From positions 2,604,001 to 2,668,000 of the forward strand of contig NZ_CP035495.1 of the NCBI RefSeq assembly GCF_004135345.1: DNA of 64,000 nucleotides, in the 5' to 3' direction. Shown here piece by piece: positions 48,328-58,734 of this stretch; position 1 is the first letter of the stretch; each line of letters opens with the position of its first letter. The stretch is from Xylanimonas allomyrinae (GTDB taxonomy: Bacteria; Actinomycetota; Actinomycetes; Actinomycetales; Cellulomonadaceae). The notes under the pieces are model-generated. The model ran no database searches and had not been told where the DNA came from. It was given only the letters and a program-made list of their open reading frames with translations. Position numbers and translations under genes: made by a program.

Positions 48328-50694
48328 TCATGCCGCCGCGAGCAGCCTGGTCACGCGCACCGTGCGCGCCCGTGCCGTGGCGAGCACCGTGAGGCCGAGC
48401 CCCGCGACACCCCACACCACGAGCCCCACGAGGGCGGCACCCACCCCGCCGGCAGCCGGCACCACGAGGCCCACGAGGGCCTGGCGTGCGTCGCCGATCG
48501 CGAGCAGGTCGGCGATCGAGCTCAGCCACCCGGGCACCGTCGCGACCACACCCGTCGCGATGACGAGCACCGCCATGAGCAGGCTGACGCCGCGCGCCAG
48601 GTCGCCCAGCAGCAGGCTGAACCCCTGGTGCAGGGTCACGAACACCACCGAGGCGAGCACCCCGAGCGCGATCGCCCCGAACCAGCCGCCCACCGACAGG
48701 TGCTCGACGGCCGCGATCACCACGCCGACGACGGCACCCGTCACGGCGGCGACCGCCGCGGGCAGCGCGAGGTCGGAGACCGCGAGCCGCAGCGCGCCCC
48801 TGGTCGCACCCAGTGCACGCGCACGCGACGGACGCACCACCGTGGTCAGGCCGAGCGCACCGAGCCACAGCGCGACGACGGCGAACAGCGGCCCCGTCGA
48901 CCCGGTGTCGAGCGCGTCGTCGCCGGGGGCCCGGACCGGGTCTGAGACCACGGACGCGAGCGTCGCGCGCTCGCCGTCGCTGTAGCTCGGCACCTGGTCG
49001 ACCGCCTGGCCGAGCCCGTCGGCGAGGTCCCCGGCACCGGACGCGAGCAGGCCGGCGCCCGTGGCCAGGCCCTGGGCGCCGCTCGTGACGCCGTCGGCCC
49101 CGGACGCGAGCAGGCCGACCCCGGACGCGAGCCCGTCGGCCCCCGAGGCGACGCCCGACGCGCCCGTCGCGAGCTGGCGGGTGCCGCTCGCGAGGTCGCC
49201 CGCACCGGCGGCCACCTGGCTCACACCGCCCTGCAGCAACGTCGTCTTCGAGGCGAACTGCTGCGCGCCGTCCTGCAGCCCGTCCGCCCCGGTGGCGACC
49301 TGGGCGGCACCGGCCTGGAGCTGCCCGAGGCTCGTGCCGAGCTTCTGTGCGCCGGTCTGGAGCGCGCCCGCACCCTGGTCCGCGGCGGCGGTGAGGCCGT
49401 TCGACAGCGCGTAGAGGGTCGTCGACTGCGCCGGGTCGTCCTGGGGCGTGCCGGCGGCGGCCTTCAGGCCCGCGACCGCGCCGCTGAGCCCGGGCGTGGT
49501 GGTCCCGTCCCCGTCGAGCACGACGGGGATCGTCGCCATGGCGGTGAGGAGATCGGCGTGCGTGGCGCAGTCCGGGCCGGGCTGTGCGACGTCACACCCG
49601 TCCAACCGCAAGAACTCGGCCAGCGCCCGGTTCGTCGCGGTGGTCGCGGTCCGCAGGGCGTCGACGCCGCCGCCGATGTTCGTCGCGGCGCCCGCGAGAC
49701 CCTGAGCCGCGCCCGACGCGCCCGCGGCCGCCGTCGTGAGCTGGCCCTTGAGGTCCCCCGCCCCGTCGGCGAGGTCGGTCGCGCCCTTCGTGGCGAGCCC
49801 GAGCCCGTCCGACACCTGGCCTGCGCCCGTGGCGATCCCTCCCGCGCCGTCGGCCAGGGTCGACGCGCCCGCGGCGAGCTGGGCCGCGCCCGACGCGGCC
49901 TGGGACGCCCCGGACGCGAGTGCCGTCGCGCCCCCCGACGCCGACCGAGCCCCGGTGGCGAGCTGCTGCGCACCGTCCGCGAGGTCACCGGCTCCGCTCG
50001 CCGCCGACGTCGCGCCGGCAGCGAGCTGCGAGGCGCCGTCCGCGAGCTGCGTGGCACCGTCTGCGGCCGACGTGGCGCCGTCCTGCAGCTGTGTGGCTCC
50101 GTCAGCCGCCTGCCCGAGCTGGTCGGACAGCGTGGTGAAGCCGACCAGCACGTTGTCCACGAACGTCTGCGTGAGCGACGAGCCCAGCACCGACGTCGCG
50201 GTCGAGGCGACGACGCGCGCGAGCACGGCGTCCGCGACGCGCCCGCCGGGCGGGGTCGCGACGTCGATGGTCGCCTGCCGTGCCTTGCTCGGGTCGTCCC
50301 CGCCGAACGACGTCGCGGCCGCCGAGAAGTCCTCCGGGATGGTCACGACGGCGGCGTAGGTGCCGTCGGCCAGCCCGGCGCGGGCCTGGGCCGCGTTCGT
50401 GAGCTGCCACTCGTAGCTCGCGTCCGAGGCGGGCGCGGCCTTGACGGTCTGCTCCGTCGACGGTGCGGCACCCGAGACGAGCCCTGCCGCGAGCTGGCGC
50501 CCGAGCGGCACGAGCTGCCCGTCCACCGTGACGGGCACGTCGTTGTTGACGATGGCGGCCTTGACGGTGTCGAACCGCTCGGCGGGGTTCCACAGTGCGG
50601 TCAGCAGCAGCCCGAGCACGAGGATCGGCAGCAGCGCGACCGCGGCCAGCCGCCAGACTCCGGCGCGGGTGCCGGTGCGGATCAGGGCGTTCAC
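48328..50694 (-). CDS. YhgE/Pip domain membrane protein
   Basis: 788-residue membrane protein related to Bacillus YhgE and phage infection protein (Pip), ABC-2-like exporters. One N-terminal helix (LAAVALLPILVLGLLLTALW), a large extracellular region opening with a Pip domain (ERFDTVKAAIVNNDVPVTVDG), then a long run of seven-residue repeats (ATQLADGASQLAAGA, GADGLASGVG) forming a coiled coil, and five to six C-terminal helices (LFAVVALWLGALGLTTVV onward). The GTG start at 50694 overlaps the mmpL stop and has SD GGAGGTG. Co-transcribed with the MMPL gene and probably repressed by the divergent TetR. Confidence 0.88.
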   Translation of the reverse strand: MNALIRTGTRAGVWRLAAVALLPILVLGLLLTALWNPAERFDTVKAAIVNNDVPVTVDGQLVPLGRQLAAGLVSGAAPSTEQTVKAAPASDASYEWQLTNAAQARAGLADGTYAAVVTIPEDFSAAATSFGGDDPSKARQATIDVATPPGGRVADAVLARVVASTATSVLGSSLTQTFVDNVLVGFTTLSDQLGQAADGATQLQDGATSAADGATQLADGASQLAAGATSAASGAGDLADGAQQLATGARSASGGATALASGASQAASGAAQLAAGASTLADGAGGIATGAGQVSDGLGLATKGATDLADGAGDLKGQLTTAAAGASGAAQGLAGAATNIGGGVDALRTATTATNRALAEFLRLDGCDVAQPGPDCATHADLLTAMATIPVVLDGDGTTTPGLSGAVAGLKAAAGTPQDDPAQSTTLYALSNGLTAAADQGAGALQTGAQKLGTSLGQLQAGAAQVATGADGLQDGAQQFASKTTLLQGGVSQVAAGAGDLASGTRQLATGASGVASGADGLASGVGLLASGADGVTSGAQGLATGAGLLASGAGDLADGLGQAVDQVPSYSDGERATLASVVSDPVRAPGDDALDTGSTGPLFAVVALWLGALGLTTVVRPSRARALGATRGALRLAVSDLALPAAVAAVTGAVVGVVIAAVEHLSVGGWFGAIALGVLASVVFVTLHQGFSLLLGDLARGVSLLMAVLVIATGVVATVPGWLSSIADLLAIGDARQALVGLVVPAAGGVGAALVGLVVWGVAGLGLTVLATARARTVRVTRLLAAA

Positions 50695-53693
50695 TTCGAC
50701 ACCTCCGAGTCGTCGTTCGCGGTGAGCGCGCCGACGGCGGCTCGGGCCGGGGCCGTCGCCCCGGCCGGCGTGTGCGCGGGTTCGGGCCCGCCGGGGGGTG
50801 GGCAGTCGCCGAGGTCCACGACCTGCGCGTCGGGCAGCAGGTCGGACGCGTCGGCGCCGGTCGTGCCCACGAGCACGGCGACGCCCGCCGAGCGCGCGGC
50901 CCCGAGCGCGTACGCCAGCGCCTCGCGCCCGCCCCTGTCTCCCAGGGCGTGCACGCGCAGCACGACGACGGCGCGCGGGGAGTCCTCGAGCGCGTCGACG
51001 ACCGCGCCGGCGACCGCCAGCCCGTCCGGTGAGGGGCCGTGGGCGGAGCCGCCGTCGGCGGCCGAGGCGTCGAGCACCGCGACCCGCGACCGGACCGCGG
51101 CCGCCCGCTCGGGCAGCACGTAGCCGGCGACCTTGACCGCACCCGCGGACCCCTCCGAGGGGTGCAGCCGCAGCCGTCCGGCGAGGGCGAGCAGCACTGC
51201 GTCCGCGGACGCCGCGGCGTCGGCGCGCACGACGAGCGCCCCGCCGTCGGGCACCCGCACCGTGACCGGGCCGGCGAGCGGCTCGCCACCCGGGCCGTCG
51301 ACCACGAGCCCGTGCGCGACGACGGCGTCGTTCGCGCCCGGCTCGGGCCAGTCGGCGAGCGCGAGCTCCTTGGCGACGCTCTCCCCCTCGACGTCGAAGT
51401 GCGGCAGCAGCCGGTCGAGCCACCGGGGGATGTACCAGGCGTGCTCGCCGAGCAGGGCCATGACGGCGGGCACCAGCACCATCCGCACGACGAAGGCGTC
51501 GACCGCCACGCCGACGGCCAGGCCGAGCGCGATCGGCTTGAGGTTCATGTCGCCCTCGGGGACGAACGCCGCGAAGACGGCGAACATGATGACGGCCGCG
51601 GCGGTGACGACGGGAGCCGACCCCTGGAAGCCCGAGAGCACCGCGCGGCGGGCCCGCGCCCGCGTCCCGCCCGCCGCGGAGCGGTCGCCGTGGACGAAGT
51701 CCTCGCGCATGCGCGACACGAGGAACACCTCGTAGTCCATGGCGAGCCCGAACAGCACGCCCATGAGGACGATCGGCATGAAGCTGATGACCGGGCCCGT
51801 GCGCGTGACCTGGAGCAGGTCGGCGAGGAACCCGTGCTGGAACACGAGCGTGACGACGCCGAACGCCGACCCCACGCTCAGCAGGTACCCGAGCGACGCC
51901 TTGACGGGCACCCACACCGACCGGAACACCATGGTCAGCAGCACCAGGCACAGCCCGACGACGACGAGCCCGAACGGCAGCAGGGCCTCGCCCAGCTTGG
52001 CCGAGACGTCGATGCCCACGGCGGTGAACCCGGTGACGGAGATGTCGACGCCGTACTCCTGCAGGAAGTGCGGGCGCAACCCGCGGATCTCGTGGACCAG
52101 GTCCTCGGTGGCGACCGACGTCGGGCCGCCCTCGGGGATGACCTGGACGATGCCGGTGTCGGCGGACTCGTTGGGGGTGGCGAGCGGCACGTCGGCGACG
52201 CCGGGCAGCGCGCGGATCTCGTCGGCCATCGCGTTCATGAGGCCGACCGGGTCGGTGCTCGTGACGATCGAGCCGGTGACGATGAGCGGGCCGTTGAAGC
52301 CCTCGCCGAACTCCTGCGAGACCAGGTCGTAGGTGATGCGCGCGTCGCTGTCACGGGGCAGCACCCCGGCGTCGGGCAGGGCCAGGCGCAGGCCGGTGGC
52401 CGGCCAGCTGAGCGCGGCGAGCGCGGCGACGACGAGCACGATCGTGACGACGGGCCACCGGGTGACGCCGCGCACCCACGTGGCGAAGAAGCCGCCCCGA
52501 GGGGCGGTCGCGGGGGCCGGACGGGAGGTCGCGTCGTCGTGGGCGGGGGCGGCGTCGGGCGTGGCGTCGGGCGCGGCCTTTGCGGCGGCGACGGTCGCGG
52601 TCCCCGTGCCCGCTGCCCCAGCAGCTGCCGCGGTGCGCTTCGCACGGCGACGGCCGCGCGGGGCGCGCGGCGCGGGTCGCAGCCGCTCGCCCGCGAACCC
52701 GAGCAGCGCGGGCAGCAGCGTGAGCGACACGAGCACGGCGACGCCCACGCCCCCGGCGGCGGCCACGCCCATGACGGTGAGGAACGGGATGCCCGCGACG
52801 GCGAGGCCCACCAGCGCGATCATCACGGTGAGCCCGGCGAAGACGACGGCGGAGCCCGCGGTCGCGGTCGCGCGCGCGACCGACTCCTCGACGGCGAGGC
52901 CGTCGCGTAGCTGGTCGCGGTGCCGCGAGACGATGAACAGCGCGTAGTCGATGCCGACGGCGAGGCCGAGCATGACGGCCAGCATCGGCGTCGTCGACCC
53001 GATGGTGGCGACCGACGTCGCGGCGAACAGCAGGCCCATGCTCACGCCGACGCCCACGAGGGCGTTGGCCAGCGGCAGTCCTGCGGCGACGAACGAGCCG
53101 AGCGTGAGCACCAGGACGACGAGCGCGACGACCAGGCCCAGCCCCTCGGTGACCGAGATCGACGGGAACTCGGTGGCGAAGAGCTGGCCGCCGAGCTCGG
53201 CGCGGGCGCCGTCGGGCAGCGCCGACCGCAGCTGCGTGGTCTCGTCCTGGAGCGCGTCCTTGGTCGAGTCGAGGATCGACCCGAGGTCGCCGTCGAGCTG
53301 CACCTGGAGGATCGTCGCGTTCCCGGCGTCGTTGACCGACGCGGCCATGGTCTCGTCGTACGGAGAGGTCACGGCGACGACCTGGTCGAGGTGGCCGAAG
53401 GCCGTGACGGCGGCCTCGACGGGCGCCCTCATGCTGGCGTCGGTGATCGCCCCGCCGTCGGGGGCGACCACGATGACCTGCGCGGACACCCCGCTGACCT
53501 GGGGGAACGTTGCGGCGAGGCGTTCGAGCGCCTGGTTGGCCTCGGTACCGGGGATCGTCACCTCGTTGTCGAGGCCCTGCATCACCAGGCCCGCGGTGCC
53601 GCCGACGACGGCGAGGACCACCACCCAGCCGATGACGACGAGGCGGCGGGCGCGCAGCGCCCATCGGCCGAGCTGGTAGAGGACGGAGGACAT
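50691..53693 (-). CDS. MMPL family transporter with a C-terminal ABC-ATPase-like domain lacking Walker A
   Basis: 1000-residue RND-type transporter. Residues 1-780 have the MMPL arrangement: N-terminal helix, outer loop, helices with GLAVGIDYALFIVSRHRD, a second loop, and LMGVLFGLAMDYEVFLVSRMRED. A cytoplasmic Ala/Pro linker lies near residue 390. After the last helix, residues about 790-960 look like an ABC nucleotide-binding domain: LAGPVTVRVPDGGALVVRA, VLLALAGRLRLHPSEGSAG, AVVVLRVHALGDRGGREALA, GVAVLVGTTGADASDLLPDA. At the Walker A position is ADAAASADAV with no GxxxxGK, and the Walker B acidic pair is absent. Probably non-catalytic. Confidence 0.88.
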   Translation of the reverse strand: MSSVLYQLGRWALRARRLVVIGWVVVLAVVGGTAGLVMQGLDNEVTIPGTEANQALERLAATFPQVSGVSAQVIVVAPDGGAITDASMRAPVEAAVTAFGHLDQVVAVTSPYDETMAASVNDAGNATILQVQLDGDLGSILDSTKDALQDETTQLRSALPDGARAELGGQLFATEFPSISVTEGLGLVVALVVLVLTLGSFVAAGLPLANALVGVGVSMGLLFAATSVATIGSTTPMLAVMLGLAVGIDYALFIVSRHRDQLRDGLAVEESVARATATAGSAVVFAGLTVMIALVGLAVAGIPFLTVMGVAAAGGVGVAVLVSLTLLPALLGFAGERLRPAPRAPRGRRRAKRTAAAAGAAGTGTATVAAAKAAPDATPDAAPAHDDATSRPAPATAPRGGFFATWVRGVTRWPVVTIVLVVAALAALSWPATGLRLALPDAGVLPRDSDARITYDLVSQEFGEGFNGPLIVTGSIVTSTDPVGLMNAMADEIRALPGVADVPLATPNESADTGIVQVIPEGGPTSVATEDLVHEIRGLRPHFLQEYGVDISVTGFTAVGIDVSAKLGEALLPFGLVVVGLCLVLLTMVFRSVWVPVKASLGYLLSVGSAFGVVTLVFQHGFLADLLQVTRTGPVISFMPIVLMGVLFGLAMDYEVFLVSRMREDFVHGDRSAAGGTRARARRAVLSGFQGSAPVVTAAAVIMFAVFAAFVPEGDMNLKPIALGLAVGVAVDAFVVRMVLVPAVMALLGEHAWYIPRWLDRLLPHFDVEGESVAKELALADWPEPGANDAVVAHGLVVDGPGGEPLAGPVTVRVPDGGALVVRADAAASADAVLLALAGRLRLHPSEGSAGAVKVAGYVLPERAAAVRSRVAVLDASAADGGSAHGPSPDGLAVAGAVVDALEDSPRAVVVLRVHALGDRGGREALAYALGAARSAGVAVLVGTTGADASDLLPDAQVVDLGDCPPPGGPEPAHTPAGATAPARAAVGALTANDDSEVSK

Positions 53694-53733
53694 GCGTCTC
53701 CCAATCGAAGTGCGGAGCTGGCGCGGTTCGATA

Positions 53734-53775
53734 CATGACTGTATCCGATACAGCGGTGTATCGGATACAGTCATG
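53734..53775. promoter_or_regulatory. TetR operator between mmpL and tetR
   Basis: Perfect 42-bp palindrome: CATGACTGTATCCGATACA, four bases GCGG, then its reverse complement. Each half holds a (C/G)TGTATC-C/G-GATACAG palindrome, so two dimers could bind. It lies 40 bp before the MMPL start and three bases before the TetR GTG, ideal for repressing both. Confidence 0.88.
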
Positions 53776-53777
53776 AC

Positions 53778-54404
53778 GTGACCGACCTTCCGGCGATCTC
53801 ACCCCGGCGCGAGCGCACGCGCGAACGACTGCTCGACGCCGCCGCCGAGGTCTTCGCGCGCGTCGGCTTCGGGGCAGCCTCGGTCGAGGCCATCGCCGAC
53901 GCCGCCGGCTTCACCCGCGGGGCCTTCTACTCCAACTTCGAGAGCAAGGAAGCCCTGTTTCTCGCGCTCATCGAACGGCAGGGGCGCCGGCACGTCGCCG
54001 CGCTCGAGGCAGCGGTCGCCCGGCTCGACGCCGACGTCGTCCGCGCCCGCCACCTCAACAGCGACGCCATCCGCTCGGTGCTCGCCGCCGTCACCCAGGG
54101 GAAGGTGCCCGAGAGCGGCTGGTACCTCATGAACTCCGAGTTCGAGCTGCTGGCGATGCGCGCGCCCGGCATCGGGGCCGCGTGGATGGCCCAGCAGCGC
54201 GCGATGCGCGCCGAGCTCAGCGGCGTGCTCGACCGGCTCCTGGGCGGCCTCGGCCTACGGTTCACGACCGACCCTGCGATCGCCGTCGAACTGCTGCTCG
54301 GCGCGTGGGCCGCGAGCGCCCGCGACGCGTCGGTCGCGGGCGAGCCCGAGGTCGCGCCCGAGGCGTTGGAGGCCCTGGTCGACCTCCTGATCACGGAAGC
54401 GTGA
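53778..54404 (+). CDS. TetR family transcriptional regulator of the MMPL-Pip operon
   Basis: 208 residues, GTG start. The helix-turn-helix is seen in RERLLDAAAEVFARVGFGAASVEAIADAAGFTRGAFYSNFESKEALF; GAFYSNF is the classic recognition-helix end. The ligand domain has LMNSEFELLAMRAPGIGAAW and a helical dimer interface at the C-terminus. Divergent from the MMPL gene across 84 bp containing a perfect palindrome adjoining its start codon, so it very likely represses itself and the transporter pair. Effector unknown; hydrophobic compounds or lipids are typical for such systems. Confidence 0.93.
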   Translation: MTDLPAISPRRERTRERLLDAAAEVFARVGFGAASVEAIADAAGFTRGAFYSNFESKEALFLALIERQGRRHVAALEAAVARLDADVVRARHLNSDAIRSVLAAVTQGKVPESGWYLMNSEFELLAMRAPGIGAAWMAQQRAMRAELSGVLDRLLGGLGLRFTTDPAIAVELLLGAWAASARDASVAGEPEVAPEALEALVDLLITEA

Positions 54405-54576
54405 CCGCGGAGGCATGAGCACCGAGGCATGAGCACCGAGGAATGAGCGCCGAGGCATGACCACGTGGGCCTAACCACGTGGGCATGACCACGTGGGCCT
54501 GACGTCGGCGGTGCCCGGTCGCGAGCTGGCGCCGTCGCCCTGGGCGGGTCAGCCTGGGCCGGTCAGCCTGGGCCGG
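54405..54576. repeat. Three short tandem repeats downstream of tetR
   Basis: Four units of a ~15-base GAGGCATGAGCACC type (54411-54460), three of CCACGTGGGCMTRA (54460-54502), then three of a CAGCCTGGGCCGGT type (54549-54595, running into the end of the CopD-CtaG gene). No gene is present. Confidence 0.8.
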
Positions 54577-56831
54577 TCAGCCTGGGCCGGGTCGGTCCGG
54601 GCCGGGTGCGTCGGCCGGTGCGGTGAGCGCGGTCGGCTCGGCCGCCGCCCCCGGCGCCGCCGCGTCGGGCGCCCGGCCCGCCATCTTCGCGAGCATCGCG
54701 TTGTACTCCGCGAGCTCGGCGTCGCCGTCGCGGTCGGCCTGGCGGTCGCGTCGGCGGGCCTCACGCTCGTCGGAACGCGTCCACAGGACGGCCACCCCGA
54801 TCGCGAGCCCCAGCGTCGGCAGCTCGCCGATGCCCCAGGCGATGCTGCCACCGGTCTGCTGGTCGACGATCGCCGAGTCACCCCAGGGCCGGCCCATGTT
54901 GCCGAACCAGTCCGCGGCCAGCAGCGACGTCTGCATCATGAGGGCCACGCCGAAGAACGCGTGGAACGCCATCGTCGCGAACAGCAGCAGGAGCCGCTGC
55001 GGGTAGGCGGGGCGGTTCGGCCCCGGGTCGATGCCGATGAGCGCGTTGGCGAACAGGTACCCCGCGAGCGTGAAGTGCACGACCATCCACACGTGCCCCA
55101 CGTGCGAGCGCAGGGACCAGTCGAACAGCGGCGTGAAGTAGAAGACGATCATCCCCACGACGAACACCACGCCGGCCACGATCGGCTGCGACACGACCCG
55201 CCCCCACCGCGAGTGCACGAACCCGAGCACCCACTCGCGCGGCCCGCGCGACCCGTCACGCCGCCCGGGCACCGCGCGCATCAGGAGCGTGACGGGCGCC
55301 GCGAGCACCAGCAGCATCGGCACCAGCAGCGCGAGCACCATGTGCTGCACCATGTGGGCGCTGAACAGCACCTCGCCGTAGATCGTCGGCCCCCGTTGGT
55401 GTCCCAGGCGATGACGGCCATGCCCAGGCACCACGCGACGGTGCGGCCCACGGGCCAGCGGTCGCCGCGCCGGGCGAGCCGGCGCGTCCACACGACGTAG
55501 ACGACGACGGCGGCCGCGCACGCGAACGCGGACAGCGGGTCGAGCCGCCACTCCGTGAACCAGCGTGCCCCCGTCAGCTCGGGCGGCAGCGGCGACCCGG
55601 TGAGCTGGTAGGCGGGGCTGGTGTCGACCGGGACGTCGTCGGGCACCGGGGGTGCGGACGCCGCCAGGCCGACGGCGACCCCCATGACGGCACCCATGAC
55701 GATCAGCTCGACCGCGGCGAGCCGGGCGAAGGCCCACGCGCGCGCCGGGCCGAGCAGCGCCGGGCGGCGACGCGCTGGGCCGCGCGCCTGCGGCCCGCCG
55801 CTCCCGGCGTCGGGAGCGAGCAGGCCCAGGTCCCGCAGCACGCGGCGGCGATGAGCCCAGCCCAGTGCACCGAGACCCGCGAGAAGCACGGCCTTGACGA
55901 CCAGCAGCAGGCCGTACCGGCTGCCGAGGTCGCCGAGGTTCCCGACCCGGATCCACGCGGACACCACACCGGAGAACCCGACCGCCACGAGGCACCACGA
56001 GGCCACGTGGGAGTACCGCGGCACCGCGGCCTCCCACCCGTCGGGTCCGCTCGGCTCCGCCCCGGGCTTGCCCCGCGATCCCGCGTGCGGCTCAGACGCC
56101 GCGCCCACGCTGGGCGTGCCCGCGGGACGTGTGCGCCCGGCGGCGAGCACGAGCACCCCGATCGCCCCGAGCCCGCCCACCCACAGGGCGGCCCCGACCA
56201 GGTGCAAGGTCATCGCACCCACGGCCAGCGAGTGGCTCGCAGCGCCGGCGGCGTGGCCCGTCGAGGCCTGGTAGGCGAACGCGGCGAGCGGCGCCACACA
56301 CGTCCACAGGGCACCGACGGCGCTCGTCGAGGCGAGCGCCATCGCCGACGTCACCGCCGCCAGGATCACGATCGCCAGCCCCGTCCGGCCCAGCTCGATC
56401 TCGGTGAGGAACTGCCACAGCCCCTCCCCGAAGCCTGTGGCGTCGAGCCGCGTCGCCGAGATGTCCGCGTACTGCAGCACCAGCCCCGCGACGCCGGCCA
56501 GGGCCCAGACCGCGGCGGCGGCGCCCGCCGTCGTCAGCGCCGTACGCTGCCACCGGCCGGGCCCGACCAGGGCCGCCGCGGTGACCAGCGCGCCGAGCGT
56601 GAGCGCCGAGGCCAGCCCGGTCGTCACGTCGAGGACCGGCAGACCCCAGCGCACGACGGCGCCCACATCGGTGAACTCCGCGAGCGCTGCGAACGCTCCG
56701 GTGAACGCACCTGCGCCCAGGGCGGACGCCAGCGCGACGACGACGGCGGCCGGCCCGGCGACGACGAGCCACCGCGCGCGACGGTCGCGGTCAGCGGCAG
56801 GGACCTCGGCGGGGGCGGTTCGCACGGTCAC
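54577..56831 (-). CDS. CopD-CtaG fusion: copper import/cytochrome oxidase assembly membrane protein (one apparent frameshift)
   Basis: Polytopic membrane protein. The N-terminal ~380 residues include the CopD copper-resistance domain (LHLVGAALWVGGLGAIGVLVL with the conserved His; PRYSHVASWCLVAVGFSGVVSAW). The C-terminal ~300 residues are caa3-type CtaG (YGEVLFSAHMVQHMVLALLVPMLLVLAAP; MVVHFTLAGYLFANALIG; His-rich helices). The frame breaks at the C5 run 55390-55394; one added base joins WDTNG to GPTIYGE and yields 751 residues. Fusions of these domains are known in actinobacteria and are thought to supply copper to the oxidase. GTG start at 56831. Pro/Ala tail overlaps a 14-bp repeat. Confidence 0.85.
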
Positions 56832-56867
56832 CCGACCAGCCTAGGCGGGCGCGACTCGCGGACGTGA

Positions 56868-57010
56868 CCGGGTCCCTCGTGACAGGTTCGCTGGCGGCAG
56901 GTTCGCTGGCGGCAGGTCCCCCGCGACGCGCGCGGCCGTGGCCGGCGCGTGCGACGCCGGTCCCCCGCGAACCGTCCGGCAGCGAACCGTCCGGCAGCGA
57001 GCGCCGTGGC
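56868..57010. repeat. Opposed minisatellites between CopD-CtaG and E2 genes
   Basis: About two units of a 14-base GGTTCGCTGGCGGCA type (56886-56918) are followed, after CCCCCGCGA, by two of CGAACCGTCCGGCAG (56978-57004), nearly inverted relative to the first. The two arms could form a long imperfect hairpin. No gene. Confidence 0.7.
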
Positions 57011-57027
57011 TCGCGCGCGACCACCCC

Positions 57028-58710
57028 TCAGGCCCAGATCAGACCTCGGGCGGGTTCCTCCAGCACGCGTGCGACGTCGGCCAGGAAGCGGGCGCCGAGC
57101 TCGCCGTCGACGAGCCGGTGGTCGAAGCTCAGCGCGAGCTGGGTGACCCAGCGCGGCTTGATCTTGCCCTTATGGACCCACGGCTGCTGGCGGATCGCGC
57201 CGAACGCGAGGATCGCCGCCTCGCCGGGGTTGAGGATCGGGGTGCCGGTGTCGGTCCCGAAGACGCCCACGTTGGTGATCGTGATGGTGCCGTCGGACAT
57301 GTCGGTGGGGGTGGTGCGGCCGGCGCGCGCCGTCGCCGTGAGGTCGGCGATCGCCTGCGCGAGGTGGGTCAGGTCGAGCCGGTGGGCGTCCTTGATGTTG
57401 GGCACGACGAGTCCGCGCGGGGTCGCGGCGGCGATGCCGAGGTTCACGTAGTGCTTGTAGACGATCTCGCGTGCGTCGTCGTCCCAGCTCGCGTTGATCT
57501 CGGGATGCCGGCCGACCGCCATCAGCACGGCCTTCGCCGTGATGAGCAGGGGCGTGACGCGCACGCCGGAGAACTCGCGGTCCTCCTTGAGCGCGGCGAC
57601 GAGCTTCATCGTCTTGGTGACGTCGACCGTCTGGAACACGGTGACGTGCGGGGCCGTGAACGCGCTCGTGACCATCGCCTCGGCGGTGCGCTTGCGCACG
57701 CTCTTGACGGGCACGCGGGTGCGGCGTCCGTCGGGCGAGACGGAGCCGGAGGCGAGCCACGGCTGGTCGTCGTCGGGGTAGGTGGCGAGCGCCTGCGGCT
57801 TGGCCGCCTCGGCCTGCGCGACGACGTCTTCGCGGGTGACGATCCCGCCCGGCCCCGTGGGGTGGACCGAGGCGAGGTCGACGCCGAGGTCCTTGGCGAG
57901 CTTGCGCACGGGCGGCTTGGCGAGCACCCGGCCGAACGCCGTGCTCGCACCGGGCGCGGCCGGCACGGAGATCACCCCGGGGTCGGGCGCGACCGGCCGG
58001 CCGTTCTCGGTGTCGCGGCCAGTGTCGCGGCCCGAGTCGCGGCCCCAGTCGCTCCCCCGCTCGGACGCCGCCCCGCCGGAGGCGCGCGCGGTCACCTGCT
58101 CGTGAACCTGCGCCGGGCGAGCGTCACCGCGGGTCTCGACGGCGGAGGCGGCCGGCGCGACGGCGGCGGGCGTCGTCGTCGCAGGGGCGGCGGGTGCAGA
58201 GGCGGCGGGTGCGGAGGCGGCGGGTGCGGAGGCGGCGGGTGCAGGGGCGGCGGAGGTTGCCGGCGCGACGGCAGCCGGGGCTGCCGCGACGGCTGCCGGG
58301 GCGTTCGCCGCGGCGCGGCGACGGCGACGACCGGAGCCCGCTGCGCCGTCGGCCGTCCCGTAGCCGACGAGCACCGAGCCGGAGCCCTCCGCGGCAGGCG
58401 GCTGCGCCGCGCCCGGCGTCGCAGCGCCATCCGCGCCCGCGGACGGCGCCGAGCCGCCCGGGCCCGCAGCGGCCGTCGTGACCTCGATGATCGGCGTGCC
58501 GACGTCGACCGTGTCGCCCTCGGCGACCAGCAGCGCGGCGACCGTCCCCGCCCACGGCGAGGGCAGCTCGACGAGCGACTTGGCGGTCTCGATCTCGACG
58601 ATCACCTGGTTGACGGCCACGACGTCGCCGGGCTTGACGCGCCACTCGACGATCTCGGCCTCGGTCAGTCCCTCACCGACGTCGGGCAGGGGGAAGCGCT
58701 GTGTGCTCAC
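57028..58710 (-). CDS. bkdC: 2-oxoacid dehydrogenase complex E2 (dihydrolipoamide acyltransferase)
   Basis: 560-residue core subunit transferring the acyl group to CoA. N-terminal lipoyl domain with lipoylated Lys44 in [12 protein letters not shown]. An Ala/Pro-rich linker ([18 protein letters not shown]) follows, then a peripheral subunit-binding domain ([28 protein letters not shown]), and the catalytic domain ending [19 protein letters not shown] with the active-site His in DHRxxDG. One lipoyl domain is typical of branched-chain complexes, but pyruvate is not excluded. Last of the E1a-E1b-E2 set; E3 (lipoamide dehydrogenase) is not in the window. Confidence 0.92.
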   Translation of the reverse strand: MSTQRFPLPDVGEGLTEAEIVEWRVKPGDVVAVNQVIVEIETAKSLVELPSPWAGTVAALLVAEGDTVDVGTPIIEVTTAAAGPGGSAPSAGADGAATPGAAQPPAAEGSGSVLVGYGTADGAAGSGRRRRRAAANAPAAVAAAPAAVAPATSAAPAPAASAPAASAPAASAPAAPATTTPAAVAPAASAVETRGDARPAQVHEQVTARASGGAASERGSDWGRDSGRDTGRDTENGRPVAPDPGVISVPAAPGASTAFGRVLAKPPVRKLAKDLGVDLASVHPTGPGGIVTREDVVAQAEAAKPQALATYPDDDQPWLASGSVSPDGRRTRVPVKSVRKRTAEAMVTSAFTAPHVTVFQTVDVTKTMKLVAALKEDREFSGVRVTPLLITAKAVLMAVGRHPEINASWDDDAREIVYKHYVNLGIAAATPRGLVVPNIKDAHRLDLTHLAQAIADLTATARAGRTTPTDMSDGTITITNVGVFGTDTGTPILNPGEAAILAFGAIRQQPWVHKGKIKPRWVTQLALSFDHRLVDGELGARFLADVARVLEEPARGLIWA

Positions 58711-58734
58711 GGATGATCCTCTCTGCGGCCGCGG

